The notes under the pieces: generated by a model
Databases searched by the model: none
Told to the model about the DNA's origin: nothing
Seen by the model: only the letters and a program-made list of their open reading frames with translations
Shown here: one piece after another, positions 20,092 to 29,335 of the stretch
Numbering within the stretch: position 1 is the stretch's first letter
Layout: the number at the start of each line of letters is the position of its first letter
Program-made: the position numbers and the translations under genes
DNA from: UBA8828 sp046315175
Lineage (GTDB): Bacteria; Verrucomicrobiota; Verrucomicrobiia; Opitutales; UBA953
Direction of reading: 5' to 3'
Length of the DNA stretch: 64,000 nucleotides
NCBI GenBank assembly: GCA_046315175.1
Contig: JBKDBK010000122.1
Location: 1-64,000 of the forward strand

Positions 20092-20117
20092 GGGGCCGGC
20101 TCGCGCCGGCCCCTTTT
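20092..20117 (+). terminator. Rho-independent terminator after ilvC
   Basis: GGGGCCGGC (20092-20100), loop TCGC, GCCGGCCCC (20105-20113), then TTTT. A perfect 9-bp stem 20 nt after the ilvC stop. The same stem sequence is used after hppA. Confidence 0.9.
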
Positions 20118-20176
20118 GTTAGACGACGGCAGTCGGGGGGGGCACGGGGCTCAGGGGCACGGAAAATAAAAGGGTA

Positions 20177-20302
20177 CGAAGGAGGCGGAGGATTCGAAGG
20201 AGGCGTAGGATGGGGAAAGCGTCCCCGACGGCGTGGCAAAGAGAGGCTCGGCACCCCTCCTTTCATCCCTTCATCTCCCCATCCATTCATCATTTCATCC
20301 CC
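20177..20302. repeat. Short tandem and CATC-rich repeats in the ilvC / ABC-F gap
   Basis: The 270-bp gap between the ilvC terminator and the ABC-F gene holds no gene. It contains two tandem 18-nt units (20177-20194 and 20195-20212, CGAAGGAGGCG core, 16 of 18 identical). It also holds a TTCATC/CATTCATC-rich run at 20261-20302. Nothing else is recognisable; promoters for the downstream gene should lie here. Confidence 0.45.
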
Positions 20303-20390
20303 GGCAGCGCCGGCGCTTGCCTCGCTCCCCTTGGCAGCCCCGCCTCTTTCCCCTTTAAACTTCCACCGTTTTCCTCCTGCCTCCTGCCGA

Positions 20391-22181
<1,791 letters not shown>

Positions 22182-22217
22182 GCGGAACCCTTGGCCCGGC
22201 CCACCTGTCCCACCCGG

Positions 22218-22628
22218 ATGCAGGATTTCCTCGCGCGCGTCCTCCGCGACCTCGGCTGCCAGACCGGCACGGTTCACCGCACCGGCGCCGACGGCCAGCT
22301 GGAGCTGCTCGCGCAGGTCGGCGTGCCCGACTTTCTCCTGCCCAAGGTGGCCCGCATCCCCTTCGGCAAGGGCATCGCCGGCTGCGCCGCGGAGCGCAAG
22401 GGGCCCGTCCAGCTGTGCAACCTGCAGACCGACACCTCGGGCCTGGCCCGCCCCGAGGCCAGGGCGACCGGCGTCAACGGCTCGCTCGCCGTGCCGGTCC
22501 TTTCCGCCGACGGCCGAGTACTCGGCGTGATCGGCATCGGCAAGACCGTCCCGCACGACTTCTCCGCGGAAGAAACCTCCCGGCTGCAGGCCGAGGCGCG
22601 CCGGCTGGCTGAGCTCTGGTCGAGCTGA
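22218..22628 (+). CDS. GAF-domain protein
   Basis: A 136-aa stand-alone GAF domain: LLAQVGVPDFLLPKVARIPF, then GKGIAGCAAERKGPVQLCNL, then SLAVPVLSADGRVLGVIGIG and a final helix. GAF folds bind small ligands or cyclic nucleotides; some single-domain forms reduce free methionine sulfoxide. Two Cys (GIAGC and QLC) are in places compatible with redox chemistry, but that assignment is unproven. The ATG at 22218 was chosen; a TTG at 22191 is an alternative, ten bases after the ABC-F stop. It is probably co-transcribed with that gene. Confidence 0.75.
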   Translation: MQDFLARVLRDLGCQTGTVHRTGADGQLELLAQVGVPDFLLPKVARIPFGKGIAGCAAERKGPVQLCNLQTDTSGLARPEARATGVNGSLAVPVLSADGRVLGVIGIGKTVPHDFSAEETSRLQAEARRLAELWSS

Positions 22629-22689
22629 GACTTTATTTTGCGACTGACCTCCCGGGCCGGAAGGCTAGGTAGGGGCTTGCCCCACCCCC

Positions 22690-22986
22690 ATGAAAGACAA
22701 CCACCTCCACAGCGAGGCCTTCCTCGCTCGGCTCATGCGCGAGCAGCTCAGGCTCTCCGTCGCCTGCGCCCTCGCCTTTGTCGTGGCTCTCGTCGCCCTG
22801 CCCCTCGTCAACTACCTGGCGCCCGAGCTGATGGCCCGCCGAATCGGCGGCTTCACCCTCAGCTGGCTCATCCTGGGCGTCCTCTTCTTCCCCTACGTCT
22901 GGCTCCTGTCCTGGATCTTCATCCGCCGCTCGCTCGCCCTTGAGGCGGCCGAGGCGGCCGCCGCCAAGGAGGAGGCCGGCCGGTGA
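22690..22986 (+). CDS. DUF485 small membrane protein
   Basis: A 98-aa protein with two transmembrane segments (LSVACALAFVVALVALPLVN near 23 and LSWLILGVLFFPYVWLLSWI near 60) and a charged C-terminus rich in Ala/Glu. It belongs to the DUF485 family, which usually precedes solute:cation symporter genes, as it does here: it overlaps the symporter start by four bases (GTGA). It is probably a small accessory subunit of the permease. Confidence 0.85.
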   Translation: MKDNHLHSEAFLARLMREQLRLSVACALAFVVALVALPLVNYLAPELMARRIGGFTLSWLILGVLFFPYVWLLSWIFIRRSLALEAAEAAAAKEEAGR

Positions 22987-24815
22987 GCCCCTTGCTCGCG
23001 GCCCTCGGCGGCATAGACCCTTGGATCGCCGTCTTCTCGCTGGTCACCGTGGTCGTCACGGTCGGCATGGGCTTCTGGTCGGCCGGCAAGTCCAAGTCCG
23101 CCGGCGACTTCTTCGTCGCCGGCCGCTCGGTGTCCGTCGGCTGGAACGCCTCCGCCATCTCGGGCGAGTACCTCTCGGCGGCCTCGTTCATGGGCGTGGC
23201 CGGGATGGTCATGGCCGTGGGCTACGACGCCCTCTGGTACCCCGTCTGCTACGCCTGCGGCTACCTGTTCCTCCTGCTGTTCATCGCCGGGCCGCTCCGC
23301 CGCTTCGGCGCCTACACCATCCCCGACTTCGCGGAGGGCCGCTACGACTCGCCCCTCTTCCGGAAGATCGCGGTCTGCTTCGTCCTCTTCATCGGCTTCT
23401 TCTACACCATGCCGCAGATGAAGGGCGCGGGCACCACCCTCGCCTACATCTTCCCCGGCCTGCCCTACTGGGCGGGCGTCGTGGTGGTCGGCGCGGTCAT
23501 CACCCTCAACGTCTCCCTTGGCGGCATGAAGGGCATCACCCTGGTCCAGGCCTTCCAATACTGGCTCAAGATGTTCGCCATCGCCGTGCCCGTGTTCGTG
23601 CTGGCCGCCGTGGTGGGCCATTACCACGACCACCTCGGGGCGAACCGCACCGCCCAGGAGGCCGGGCAGGCCATCCCCGCCGAGGTGGTCCGCGGCGGGC
23701 TGCCCGCCAAGGCGCCCGCGGACGACCAGTGGATCGCGCCCTTCGGGCGCCTCACCACCAAGGCGGTCGACGCCGCGATCGCCGCCGCGCCCACCCCCGA
23801 GGCCAAGGCCGCCCTCGAGGCTGACAGGCGCCCCTACTCCCTGCTCTACACCTACTCCCTCATCATCGCGCTCGTCTGCGGCACCGCCGGCCTGCCCCAC
23901 ATCCTCGTCCGCTTCTACACCAACCCGGACGGGGTCGCCGCGAAGCGCACGACCATGTGGGTGATGATCCTCATCGGGGTCTTCTACCTCTTCACGCCGG
24001 TCTACGGCGTGCTCGGACGCTCCCTCGCTCCCCACCTCTACGAGGGCCTGGGCGCCAAGGGCACCGACAAGGTCGTGCTCGAGCTGCCCACCCTCCTGGC
24101 GGGCAAGGACCTCACCCTGCTCGGCTCCATCCTGTCGGGCATCACCTGCGCCGGCGCCTTCGCCGCGTTCATGTCGACCTTCTCCGGCCTCCTCGTCTCC
24201 ATGACCGGAGCGCTCGCCCACGATGTCTACGGCCGCATCCTGCGGCCCGAGTCGACGCCCGAGCAGCGCCTGCGCGCCTTCAAGTGGTGCGCCGTCCTCA
24301 TCGGGGCCGTCTCCATCCTGCTCGGCATGCAGGTCGAGGCGCTCGAGATCAACTTCATGGTCGGGCAGGCCTTCGCCATCGCCGCCGCCAGCTACTTTCC
24401 CCTGCTCTTCCTCAGCGTCTGGTGGCGCGGCATGACGATGCCCGGCGCGGCCGCCGGCATGCTCGGGGGCGGGCTCTCCGCGCTCGCCGCCATCACCCTG
24501 ACCTCGGTTTCGGACGTCGCCGCGGCGGGCGCCAGGAAGCTGCCCGCCGCCGAGCTCGCCGCCTACTGGGCCGACCGCCCCGTGGCCAAGGCCCTGGCCG
24601 ACCTCTGGGCCTCCCACCCCCTCGCGCGCATCCTTTGCGAGCAGCCGGCGATCTGGGCCGTGCCCCTCGCCATTTCCCTGATGTGGCTCGTCTCCCGCGC
24701 GACCGCGGTCCGTGTGCCGGCCGACATCCGGATGAAGATGCTCGTCCTCCACGCCCCCGAGGCCCTTGGGCTCAAGCAGGAGTACATCAAGGAGCACGAG
24801 GGTGTCGGTCACTGA
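22983..24815 (+). CDS. Sodium/solute symporter (SSS family, acetate-permease-like)
   Basis: A 610-aa SSS-family transporter with about 13 spans. Family features include GKSKSAGDFFVAGRSVSVGW, NASAISGEYLSAASFMG (the core sodium-site helix) and YYTMP-like FFYTMPQMKGAGT. Later come GLPHILVRFYTNPDGVAAKR, ITCAGAFAAFMSTFSGLLVS and FMVGQAFAIAAASYFPLLF. Pairing with DUF485 and these motifs match monocarboxylate/acetate permeases (ActP-like); the substrate is therefore probably a short organic acid (inference). A large extracellular insert (about 215-285) is rich in Ala/Pro. GTG start overlaps the DUF485 stop. It is followed by an AT-rich region. Confidence 0.87.
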   Translation: MSPLLAALGGIDPWIAVFSLVTVVVTVGMGFWSAGKSKSAGDFFVAGRSVSVGWNASAISGEYLSAASFMGVAGMVMAVGYDALWYPVCYACGYLFLLLFIAGPLRRFGAYTIPDFAEGRYDSPLFRKIAVCFVLFIGFFYTMPQMKGAGTTLAYIFPGLPYWAGVVVVGAVITLNVSLGGMKGITLVQAFQYWLKMFAIAVPVFVLAAVVGHYHDHLGANRTAQEAGQAIPAEVVRGGLPAKAPADDQWIAPFGRLTTKAVDAAIAAAPTPEAKAALEADRRPYSLLYTYSLIIALVCGTAGLPHILVRFYTNPDGVAAKRTTMWVMILIGVFYLFTPVYGVLGRSLAPHLYEGLGAKGTDKVVLELPTLLAGKDLTLLGSILSGITCAGAFAAFMSTFSGLLVSMTGALAHDVYGRILRPESTPEQRLRAFKWCAVLIGAVSILLGMQVEALEINFMVGQAFAIAAASYFPLLFLSVWWRGMTMPGAAAGMLGGGLSALAAITLTSVSDVAAAGARKLPAAELAAYWADRPVAKALADLWASHPLARILCEQPAIWAVPLAISLMWLVSRATAVRVPADIRMKMLVLHAPEALGLKQEYIKEHEGVGH

Positions 24816-24831
24816 TAAATCGCTAAAAGGT

Positions 24832-24860
24832 AACTATTTACTGATAATCAATAAATAGTT
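24832..24860. promoter_or_regulatory. AT-rich inverted repeat upstream of the DUF2975/XRE operon
   Basis: AACTATTTA (24832-24840) and TAAATAGTT (24852-24860) form a perfect 9-bp inverted repeat with an 11-nt spacer. It lies in an 82-bp AT-rich gap that contrasts sharply with the flanking GC-rich genes. It sits 38 bp upstream of the DUF2975 start. It is best read as a regulator-binding site, perhaps for the small XRE protein encoded by the second gene, overlapping a promoter. No T-run follows, so it is not an intrinsic terminator. Confidence 0.5.
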
Positions 24861-24897
24861 GTTGATTTAGTTAAAAAATGGCTTTTGATCAGGGGGT

Positions 24898-25392
24898 ATG
24901 AGCACGACAACCACCTACTCACCGCTCCAAAAACGCATCCGACGCACTGGCCTCGTAGGCCGCGCTGTCTGCACCTTCCTTCTCCTCGCTGGGACACTTG
25001 TTGTGGCGGCATGGCTGTTCGCCATCCACGGCGCAGGCCAGTGGTCGATCGAGCACCTAGCCAAGACTCCCGAGCAAACCGCCTTTTACCAGCGCCTGGC
25101 CGCCGAGGGCGGCTACCGGGCGGTTGTCACCGCAATCGTCGTGCTCGGCGGCGTCCTTGTCCTGGGCGCCCTTCACTCTCTTCGCACCGTCTTCGCCGCG
25201 GCATCGGAATGCCGGCTGATCTCCCTCGAGAGCTCCCGGGAGCTCCGCAAGCTCGGCATCTTCCTGATCATCCTTGCGACGCTCGACTTCATCAACCTCG
25301 GCACGCTCCTCAGCGGCCTGCTGTTGCTCCTCTTCGCCTGGAGCCTCGAGGAGGCGGTCGCCCTCAAGCGGGAGCAGGACCTCACCGTCTGA
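24898..25392 (+). CDS. DUF2975-like membrane protein
   Basis: A 164-aa protein with about four transmembrane segments: near 25 (VCTFLLLAGTLVVAAWLF), near 82 (AVVTAIVVLGGVLVLGAL), near 123 (LGIFLIILATLDFINLG) and near 140 (LLSGLLLLLFAWSLEEA). Size, topology and the directly following small XRE regulator match the widespread DUF2975-YozG pair, of unknown function. The ATG at 24898 follows a good AGGGGGT. Its promoter region has an AT-rich inverted repeat. Confident on context, moderate on the family name. Confidence 0.75.
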   Translation: MSTTTTYSPLQKRIRRTGLVGRAVCTFLLLAGTLVVAAWLFAIHGAGQWSIEHLAKTPEQTAFYQRLAAEGGYRAVVTAIVVLGGVLVLGALHSLRTVFAAASECRLISLESSRELRKLGIFLIILATLDFINLGTLLSGLLLLLFAWSLEEAVALKREQDLTV

Positions 25393-25398
25393 CAACCC

Positions 25399-25635
25399 AT
25401 GGCCATCGTCGTCCGACTCGATGTCGCGCTCGCCCGGCGCAAGATGTCGCTAACCGAGCTCTCCGAGAAAGTGGGCGTGACCCTCGCCAACCTCTCGGTG
25501 CTCAAGACCGGCAAGGCCAAGGCCATCCGCTTCTCCACGCTGGAGGCCATCTGCCGGGCCTTGGATTGCCAGCCGGGCGAGATCCTCGAGTTCGATCCGA
25601 GCGCCCCCGCCTTGCCCGACGACCCCGCAGCCTAA
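25399..25635 (+). CDS. Small XRE/YozG-type helix-turn-helix regulator
   Basis: A 78-aa helix-turn-helix protein: LDVALARRKMSLTELSEKVG (helix-turn-helix start), VTLANLSVLKTGKAKAIRF, then STLEAICRALDCQPGEILEF. This is the Cro/CI-type fold of the YozG (HTH_26) group, usually paired with DUF2975 membrane proteins. It lies six bases after the DUF2975 stop. It probably binds the operator-like repeat at 24832-24860 or a site elsewhere, with the membrane partner modulating it (inference). Confidence 0.85.
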   Translation: MAIVVRLDVALARRKMSLTELSEKVGVTLANLSVLKTGKAKAIRFSTLEAICRALDCQPGEILEFDPSAPALPDDPAA

Positions 25636-25643
25636 GCCCTCCC

Positions 25644-26462
25644 ATGGCCGAATACCTCTTTTCCCTGGCGTTCCTGGTGACGCTGTTCTGGATGGTCGAA
25701 CACCTCTTTGGCAACAAGCAGGGGCGGCCTTGGTGGCGTCCGCAGGTCTGGACCGACCTTTTCACCGGCGTCGCCAACGCGCTGTTATCCAACCCGCTGA
25801 ACCTCGTCATCATCAGCATCCTGGGCTTTCTGGTTCTGGTGCCCACGGGCATCATTCCCCTGGCGGAGCTGAAGGACGGCCAATACCGGGGCTTTGGACC
25901 GATCGGCGAACTACCCCGCTGGCCGCAGTTCGCGCTGGCCTTCCTGCTGGGTGACTTCCTGCTCTACTGGATCCACCGCTGGTTTCATGGCAAGCGCCTG
26001 TGGCGCTTCCATGCGGTGCACCACAGCTCGGAGCAACTGGATTGGCTCAGCGGCGTGCGGGCTCACCCCATCAACGACGTCGTCGCGAACGCCCTGCTTG
26101 TCTTCCCCTTCATCCTGCTGGGCTTCGATCCCGTGGCCGCCGCCTCCGCCGGCCCCGCTCTCGGGGTCTTCGCCCTGCTCGGGCACGCGGACGTCGATTG
26201 GGATTGGGGGCCCTTCCGGCACATCATCACCTCGCCCGTCTACCACCGCTGGCACCACTCGCGCGAGCCGGAGGCCATCGACAAGAATTTCGCGAGCTTT
26301 CTCCCGCTGTGGGACATCCTCTTCGGCACGCATTACATGCCCAAGGACCGCAAGCCGGTGAATTTCGGCATCCTCGAGCCCGTCGACCACTCGGTGAAGG
26401 GTCTTCTCGCCCATCCCTTCAAGGAAAGCTCCCGGGGGTCCTGGCCGGACGACCGCACCTGA
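25644..26462 (+). CDS. Sterol desaturase / fatty acid hydroxylase family membrane protein
   Basis: A 272-aa integral-membrane di-iron hydroxylase family protein. The histidine clusters that bind the di-iron centre are present: HRWFHG (HxxxH, near residue 112), FHAVHHSS (HxxHH, near 124) and YHRWHHSREPEAIDKNFAS (HxxHH, near 204), with a further His in LGHADVDWDW. Members insert OH or a double bond into lipids, sterols or carotenoids; the substrate here is unknown. Three to five hydrophobic spans are visible. It starts eight bases after the XRE gene, so it probably belongs to the same transcription unit and may be controlled by it, which would link the regulator to membrane-lipid modification. 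Confidence 0.88.
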   Translation: MAEYLFSLAFLVTLFWMVEHLFGNKQGRPWWRPQVWTDLFTGVANALLSNPLNLVIISILGFLVLVPTGIIPLAELKDGQYRGFGPIGELPRWPQFALAFLLGDFLLYWIHRWFHGKRLWRFHAVHHSSEQLDWLSGVRAHPINDVVANALLVFPFILLGFDPVAAASAGPALGVFALLGHADVDWDWGPFRHIITSPVYHRWHHSREPEAIDKNFASFLPLWDILFGTHYMPKDRKPVNFGILEPVDHSVKGLLAHPFKESSRGSWPDDRT

Positions 26463-26544
26463 CGGCAATCGGGACAAGCCGACAGCGCGGGCGCGGTCCG
26501 ATTCATTCTCGCCCCCGGGGCGACGGGAGGCCTAGAAAACCGCC

Positions 26545-27390
26545 ATGCGCCCGCTTGTCCTCCTCACCCGCGGAAGCCCCCTGGCCCGACGCCAGGCGGA
26601 GTTGGCGGCGGCGCACCTCGGCGCCGCGCTCGGGCGCCCCGCCGAGATCCGCATCCTCGTGACCACGGGCGACCGACAGGCCGACTGGTCGCTCGAGAAG
26701 CAGGGCGGCAAGGGCCTCTTCACCGCCGAGCTCGAGCAGGCGCTGCTCCGCGGCGAGGGGGACCTCGCCATCCACAGCGCCAAGGACCTCCCCACGGAGC
26801 TGCCCGCGGGCCTCGGCCTCGCCGGATTCCTTCCCCGGGAGGACGCGCGCGACGCGCTCGTCCGCCGCGAAGGCGTCGCCGAGCCCCGCCTCATCGCGAC
26901 CGGCAGCCCGCGCCGCCGCGCCCAGGGACGGCTGCTCTTTCCCCGCGCCGACTGGACCGAGCTCCGGGGCAACGTCGACACCCGCCTGCGCAAGGTCGCC
27001 GCGGGCCAGGCCGACGCGTCCTTCCTCGCCTGCGCCGGGATGAACCGGCTCGGCATCCGATCCTGGGAGGGGCTGGTTATCGAGCCCATCGGGCTCGACC
27101 GGATGGTGCCGGCGGCCGGCCAGGGCGCGGTGGCGCTCCAATGCCGTCTCGGCGACCTCCCCTCCCTCGCCGCCTGCCTCGACGCCGAGACCGGCCGCGC
27201 CGTGGACATCGAGCGCCTCTTTCTCTCGCGCCTCGGCGAGGGATGCCATACCGCCTTCGCCTGCCATGTCAGCGGAGGCGAGGTCCACCTCTTCCGCGAG
27301 GATTTCGGCCGGCTCACCTACCCGATGCCCGCGCGGGACGCCAAGGCTGCGGAACCGCTTGTCGCCGCCTACATCGCCGCCCTAGCCTAA
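26545..27390 (+). CDS. hemC: Porphobilinogen deaminase (hydroxymethylbilane synthase)
   Basis: A 281-aa HemC that polymerises four porphobilinogens into hydroxymethylbilane in haem synthesis. Signatures: LLTRGSPLARRQAEL at the N-terminus, GGKGLFTAELEQALLRG, DLAIHSAKDLPTEL (conserved catalytic Asp), TGSPRRRAQGRLLFP, ELRGNVDTRLRKVAAGQADA, and LGEGCHTAFAC near 233, whose first Cys fits the dipyrromethane-cofactor attachment site. It is slightly shorter than the typical 300-310 aa, in domain 3. It begins the hemC-hemD-trpF operon; a purine-rich GGGAGG lies upstream of the start. Confidence 0.95.
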   Translation: MRPLVLLTRGSPLARRQAELAAAHLGAALGRPAEIRILVTTGDRQADWSLEKQGGKGLFTAELEQALLRGEGDLAIHSAKDLPTELPAGLGLAGFLPREDARDALVRREGVAEPRLIATGSPRRRAQGRLLFPRADWTELRGNVDTRLRKVAAGQADASFLACAGMNRLGIRSWEGLVIEPIGLDRMVPAAGQGAVALQCRLGDLPSLAACLDAETGRAVDIERLFLSRLGEGCHTAFACHVSGGEVHLFREDFGRLTYPMPARDAKAAEPLVAAYIAALA

Positions 27391-27394
27391 GGCC

Positions 27395-28192
27395 ATGAGC
27401 TCCACCCGACTCAAGGGACGACGCGTCCTGCTCACCCGCCCTGAAGGTTCCGCGGCCGCCTGGCGCTCCACCCTCGAGGCGGCCGGGGCGAGCGTCGACG
27501 AGCTGCCCCTCATCGCCGTCCACCACGAGGCCGACGCCACCGTGCTGCGCGAGGTGCTCGACGGCATCGGCGAGTACGAGTGGATTGTCTTCACCAGCGC
27601 CAACGGCGTGCGCGGCTTCTTCGAGCGCTTCCTTGAGCGCTACACCGACATCCGCTCCGTCGGGGGCGTCCGCTTCGCCTGCGTCGGGCCCGCGACCGAG
27701 GCCGCCCTCCGGGCCTACCACCTGGACAGCGACCTGACCCCCCGCGAGGCCGACGGCGTGGGCCTCGCCCGAACCCTCATGACCGAGCACGACGTCGAGC
27801 ACCAGAAGGTGCTGGTCGTCTCCGGAAACCTGGCCACGGACGAGCTCCCCCGGCTGCTTTCCGAGCAAGGCCACGCCATCGTGGACAAGATCCTCGTCTA
27901 CAGCACCGGCGAGCGCGACGTGTCGGCCCTGGAGGCCGCCGCGAGCTTCCGGCGCGAGGGCGCCGACCTCCTCGTCTTCGCCAGCCCCTCCGCCGTCGAG
28001 TCCTTCCTCCACCAGGCCGCCTCGCTCCGCCTCGAGCCGGGCGCCCGGCAGCCCATCGCCGTCGCCGTCGGCTCCACCACCGCCGAGGCCATGCGCCGCG
28101 CCGGCATCCCCGTCGGCGCCATCGCCGCCAAGCCCAGCGCGGAGGGCATCCGCGATGCCGCCGCCGAGGCCCTGGCCTCGGCCAAGCGATGA
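27395..28192 (+). CDS. hemD: Uroporphyrinogen-III synthase
   Basis: A 265-aa HemD that closes and inverts ring D of hydroxymethylbilane. Visible family features are RVLLTRPEGSAAAWRSTLEA, ELPLIAVHH, WIVFTSANGVRGFFERF, FACVGPATEAALRAY, VLVVSGNLATDELPRLL and LLVFASPSAVESFL with the later VAVGSTTAEAMRRAGI. The two alpha/beta lobes are typical. It starts four bases after hemC and overlaps trpF by four bases (ATGA), so the three are translationally coupled. Confidence 0.92.
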   Translation: MSSTRLKGRRVLLTRPEGSAAAWRSTLEAAGASVDELPLIAVHHEADATVLREVLDGIGEYEWIVFTSANGVRGFFERFLERYTDIRSVGGVRFACVGPATEAALRAYHLDSDLTPREADGVGLARTLMTEHDVEHQKVLVVSGNLATDELPRLLSEQGHAIVDKILVYSTGERDVSALEAAASFRREGADLLVFASPSAVESFLHQAASLRLEPGARQPIAVAVGSTTAEAMRRAGIPVGAIAAKPSAEGIRDAAAEALASAKR

Positions 28193-28839
28193 TCGGACCC
28201 TGCCAAATCAAGGTCTGCGGCATCACGCGCGCCGCCGACGCCGCAGCCGCCCTGCACCTGGGCGCCGACTGGCTGGGAATCAACGCCTGGGCCGGATCGC
28301 CCCGCTTCGTCGACCCGCCTCGACGCGCCGCCCTCCTGAGGGAAATCACCGAGGCCAGCCGCGTCGCGGTGACCGTCAACGCCTCGACCGCGGAGGTCCT
28401 CGACCTGCTTCGCGAGGGCTTCGCCGCCGTCCAGGTCCACTTCGACCCCGCGGAGCGCCTCTGCGAGCCGGCGGCCCTCTCGTCCGCCGCAGGCCCCGAC
28501 CGCCTCTGGCTCGCCCCGCGACTCCCCGCTGGCGCCAAGTTCCCCGAGACCCTGCTCCCGCTGGCCTCCACGTTCGTGCACGACGCGCATCGCGCGGACG
28601 CCTACGGCGGCACCGGCCTCCGAGGGGACTGGGACCGGCATGTCTCGCTCCAGTCGGCCCATCCCGACCGCCGCTGGATTCTCGCCGGCGGCCTGGGACC
28701 CGACAACGTGGCCGAGGCCGCGGCGAGAGGCGTGAAGGCCATCGACCTCAACAGCGGCGTTGAACTGGCCCCGGGCCTCAAATCGGTGGAGAAACTCCAT
28801 CTCGTCCGCGAGCTTCTGCGCAAAAATATCCAAAAGTGA
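28189..28839 (+). CDS. trpF: Phosphoribosylanthranilate isomerase
   Basis: A 216-aa TIM-barrel TrpF for tryptophan synthesis (Amadori rearrangement of PRA to CdRP). QIKVCGITRAADAAAAL carries the catalytic Cys (KVCGIT). Further landmarks are LGADWLGINAWAGSPRFV, VAVTVNAS, AVQVHFD, HDAHRADAYGGTG (catalytic Asp loop region) and WILAGGLGPDNVAEA...GVKAIDLNSGVE. The usual FYPKSPR is replaced by AWAGSPRFVDPP, acceptable within the family. Other trp genes are absent here; its placement behind hemCD is a lineage arrangement. Confidence 0.92.
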   Translation: MIGPCQIKVCGITRAADAAAALHLGADWLGINAWAGSPRFVDPPRRAALLREITEASRVAVTVNASTAEVLDLLREGFAAVQVHFDPAERLCEPAALSSAAGPDRLWLAPRLPAGAKFPETLLPLASTFVHDAHRADAYGGTGLRGDWDRHVSLQSAHPDRRWILAGGLGPDNVAEAAARGVKAIDLNSGVELAPGLKSVEKLHLVRELLRKNIQK

Positions 28840-28864
28840 GCCCAAGAGACGGCATTTAGCGCCT

Positions 28865-28880
28865 TGGCACGGGGTTTGCA
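28865..28880 (+). promoter_or_regulatory. Sigma-54 (RpoN) promoter of glnB
   Basis: TGGCACG (28865-28871), four bases, TTGCA (28876-28880). This matches the RpoN consensus TGGCACG-N4-TTGC, with the invariant GG at 28866-28867 and GC at 28878-28879 exactly ten bases apart. The -12 GC places transcription start near 28891, giving a 5' leader of about 33 nt before the glnB ATG at 28924. It lies wholly inside the 84-bp trpF-glnB gap. An NtrC-type activator site was not identified in that short gap, so it may lie within trpF. Confidence 0.85.
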
Positions 28881-28923
28881 GTAGCCAGCGGAACCGTTAA
28901 CCCTAAAAATCCACAACACGCAC

Positions 28924-29262
28924 ATGAAACTCGTCACCGCCATCATCAAGCCCTTCAAGCTCGAGGAAGTTAAGGACGCTCTCGCCGAGGTCGGCATCGA
29001 GGGGATGACCGTGACCGAGGTCAAGGGCTTCGGCCGCCAGAAGGGCCACACCGAGATTTACCGAGGCAGCGAGTACACCGTCGACTTCCTCCCCAAGATC
29101 AAGCTCGAGCTGGTCCTGGCCGACGAGCTCGTCGACCGCGCCATCGAGACCATCACCAAGGCCGCCCGGACCGGGAAGATCGGCGACGGCAAGATCTTCG
29201 TCACCTCCGTCTCCGAGGTTATCCGCATCCGGACCGGCGAGCGCGGCCCCGAGGCCATCTGA
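28924..29262 (+). CDS. glnB: Nitrogen regulatory protein P-II
   Basis: A 112-aa PII trimer subunit that reads 2-oxoglutarate, ATP and ADP to control nitrogen assimilation. Signature MKLVTAIIKPFKLEEVKDAL; T-loop GHTEIYRGSEYTVDFLPKIK with Tyr-51, the uridylylation site of proteobacterial PII. The C-terminal signature is TGKIGDGKIFVTSVSEVIRI (ATP-binding GDGK). No amtB is adjacent, so glnB rather than glnK is used. It has a consensus sigma-54 promoter (28865-28880), implying NtrC-like control by nitrogen supply, and no Shine-Dalgarno (leader ends CCACAACACGCAC). Converges with the OppA-like gene. Confidence 0.96.
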   Translation: MKLVTAIIKPFKLEEVKDALAEVGIEGMTVTEVKGFGRQKGHTEIYRGSEYTVDFLPKIKLELVLADELVDRAIETITKAARTGKIGDGKIFVTSVSEVIRIRTGERGPEAI

Positions 29263-29335
29263 CGCCCGCCGGGCGCGCCGGCACAAGGACGCCCCTCGCC
29301 GCGGGAACCAGCCCGCCCGGGTCGCCGACAACAGG

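Noticed and set aside
29263..29335. GCCGG-GCGCG-CCGGC hairpin after glnB as a terminator
   Set aside because: Short stem and no T-run; not supported.
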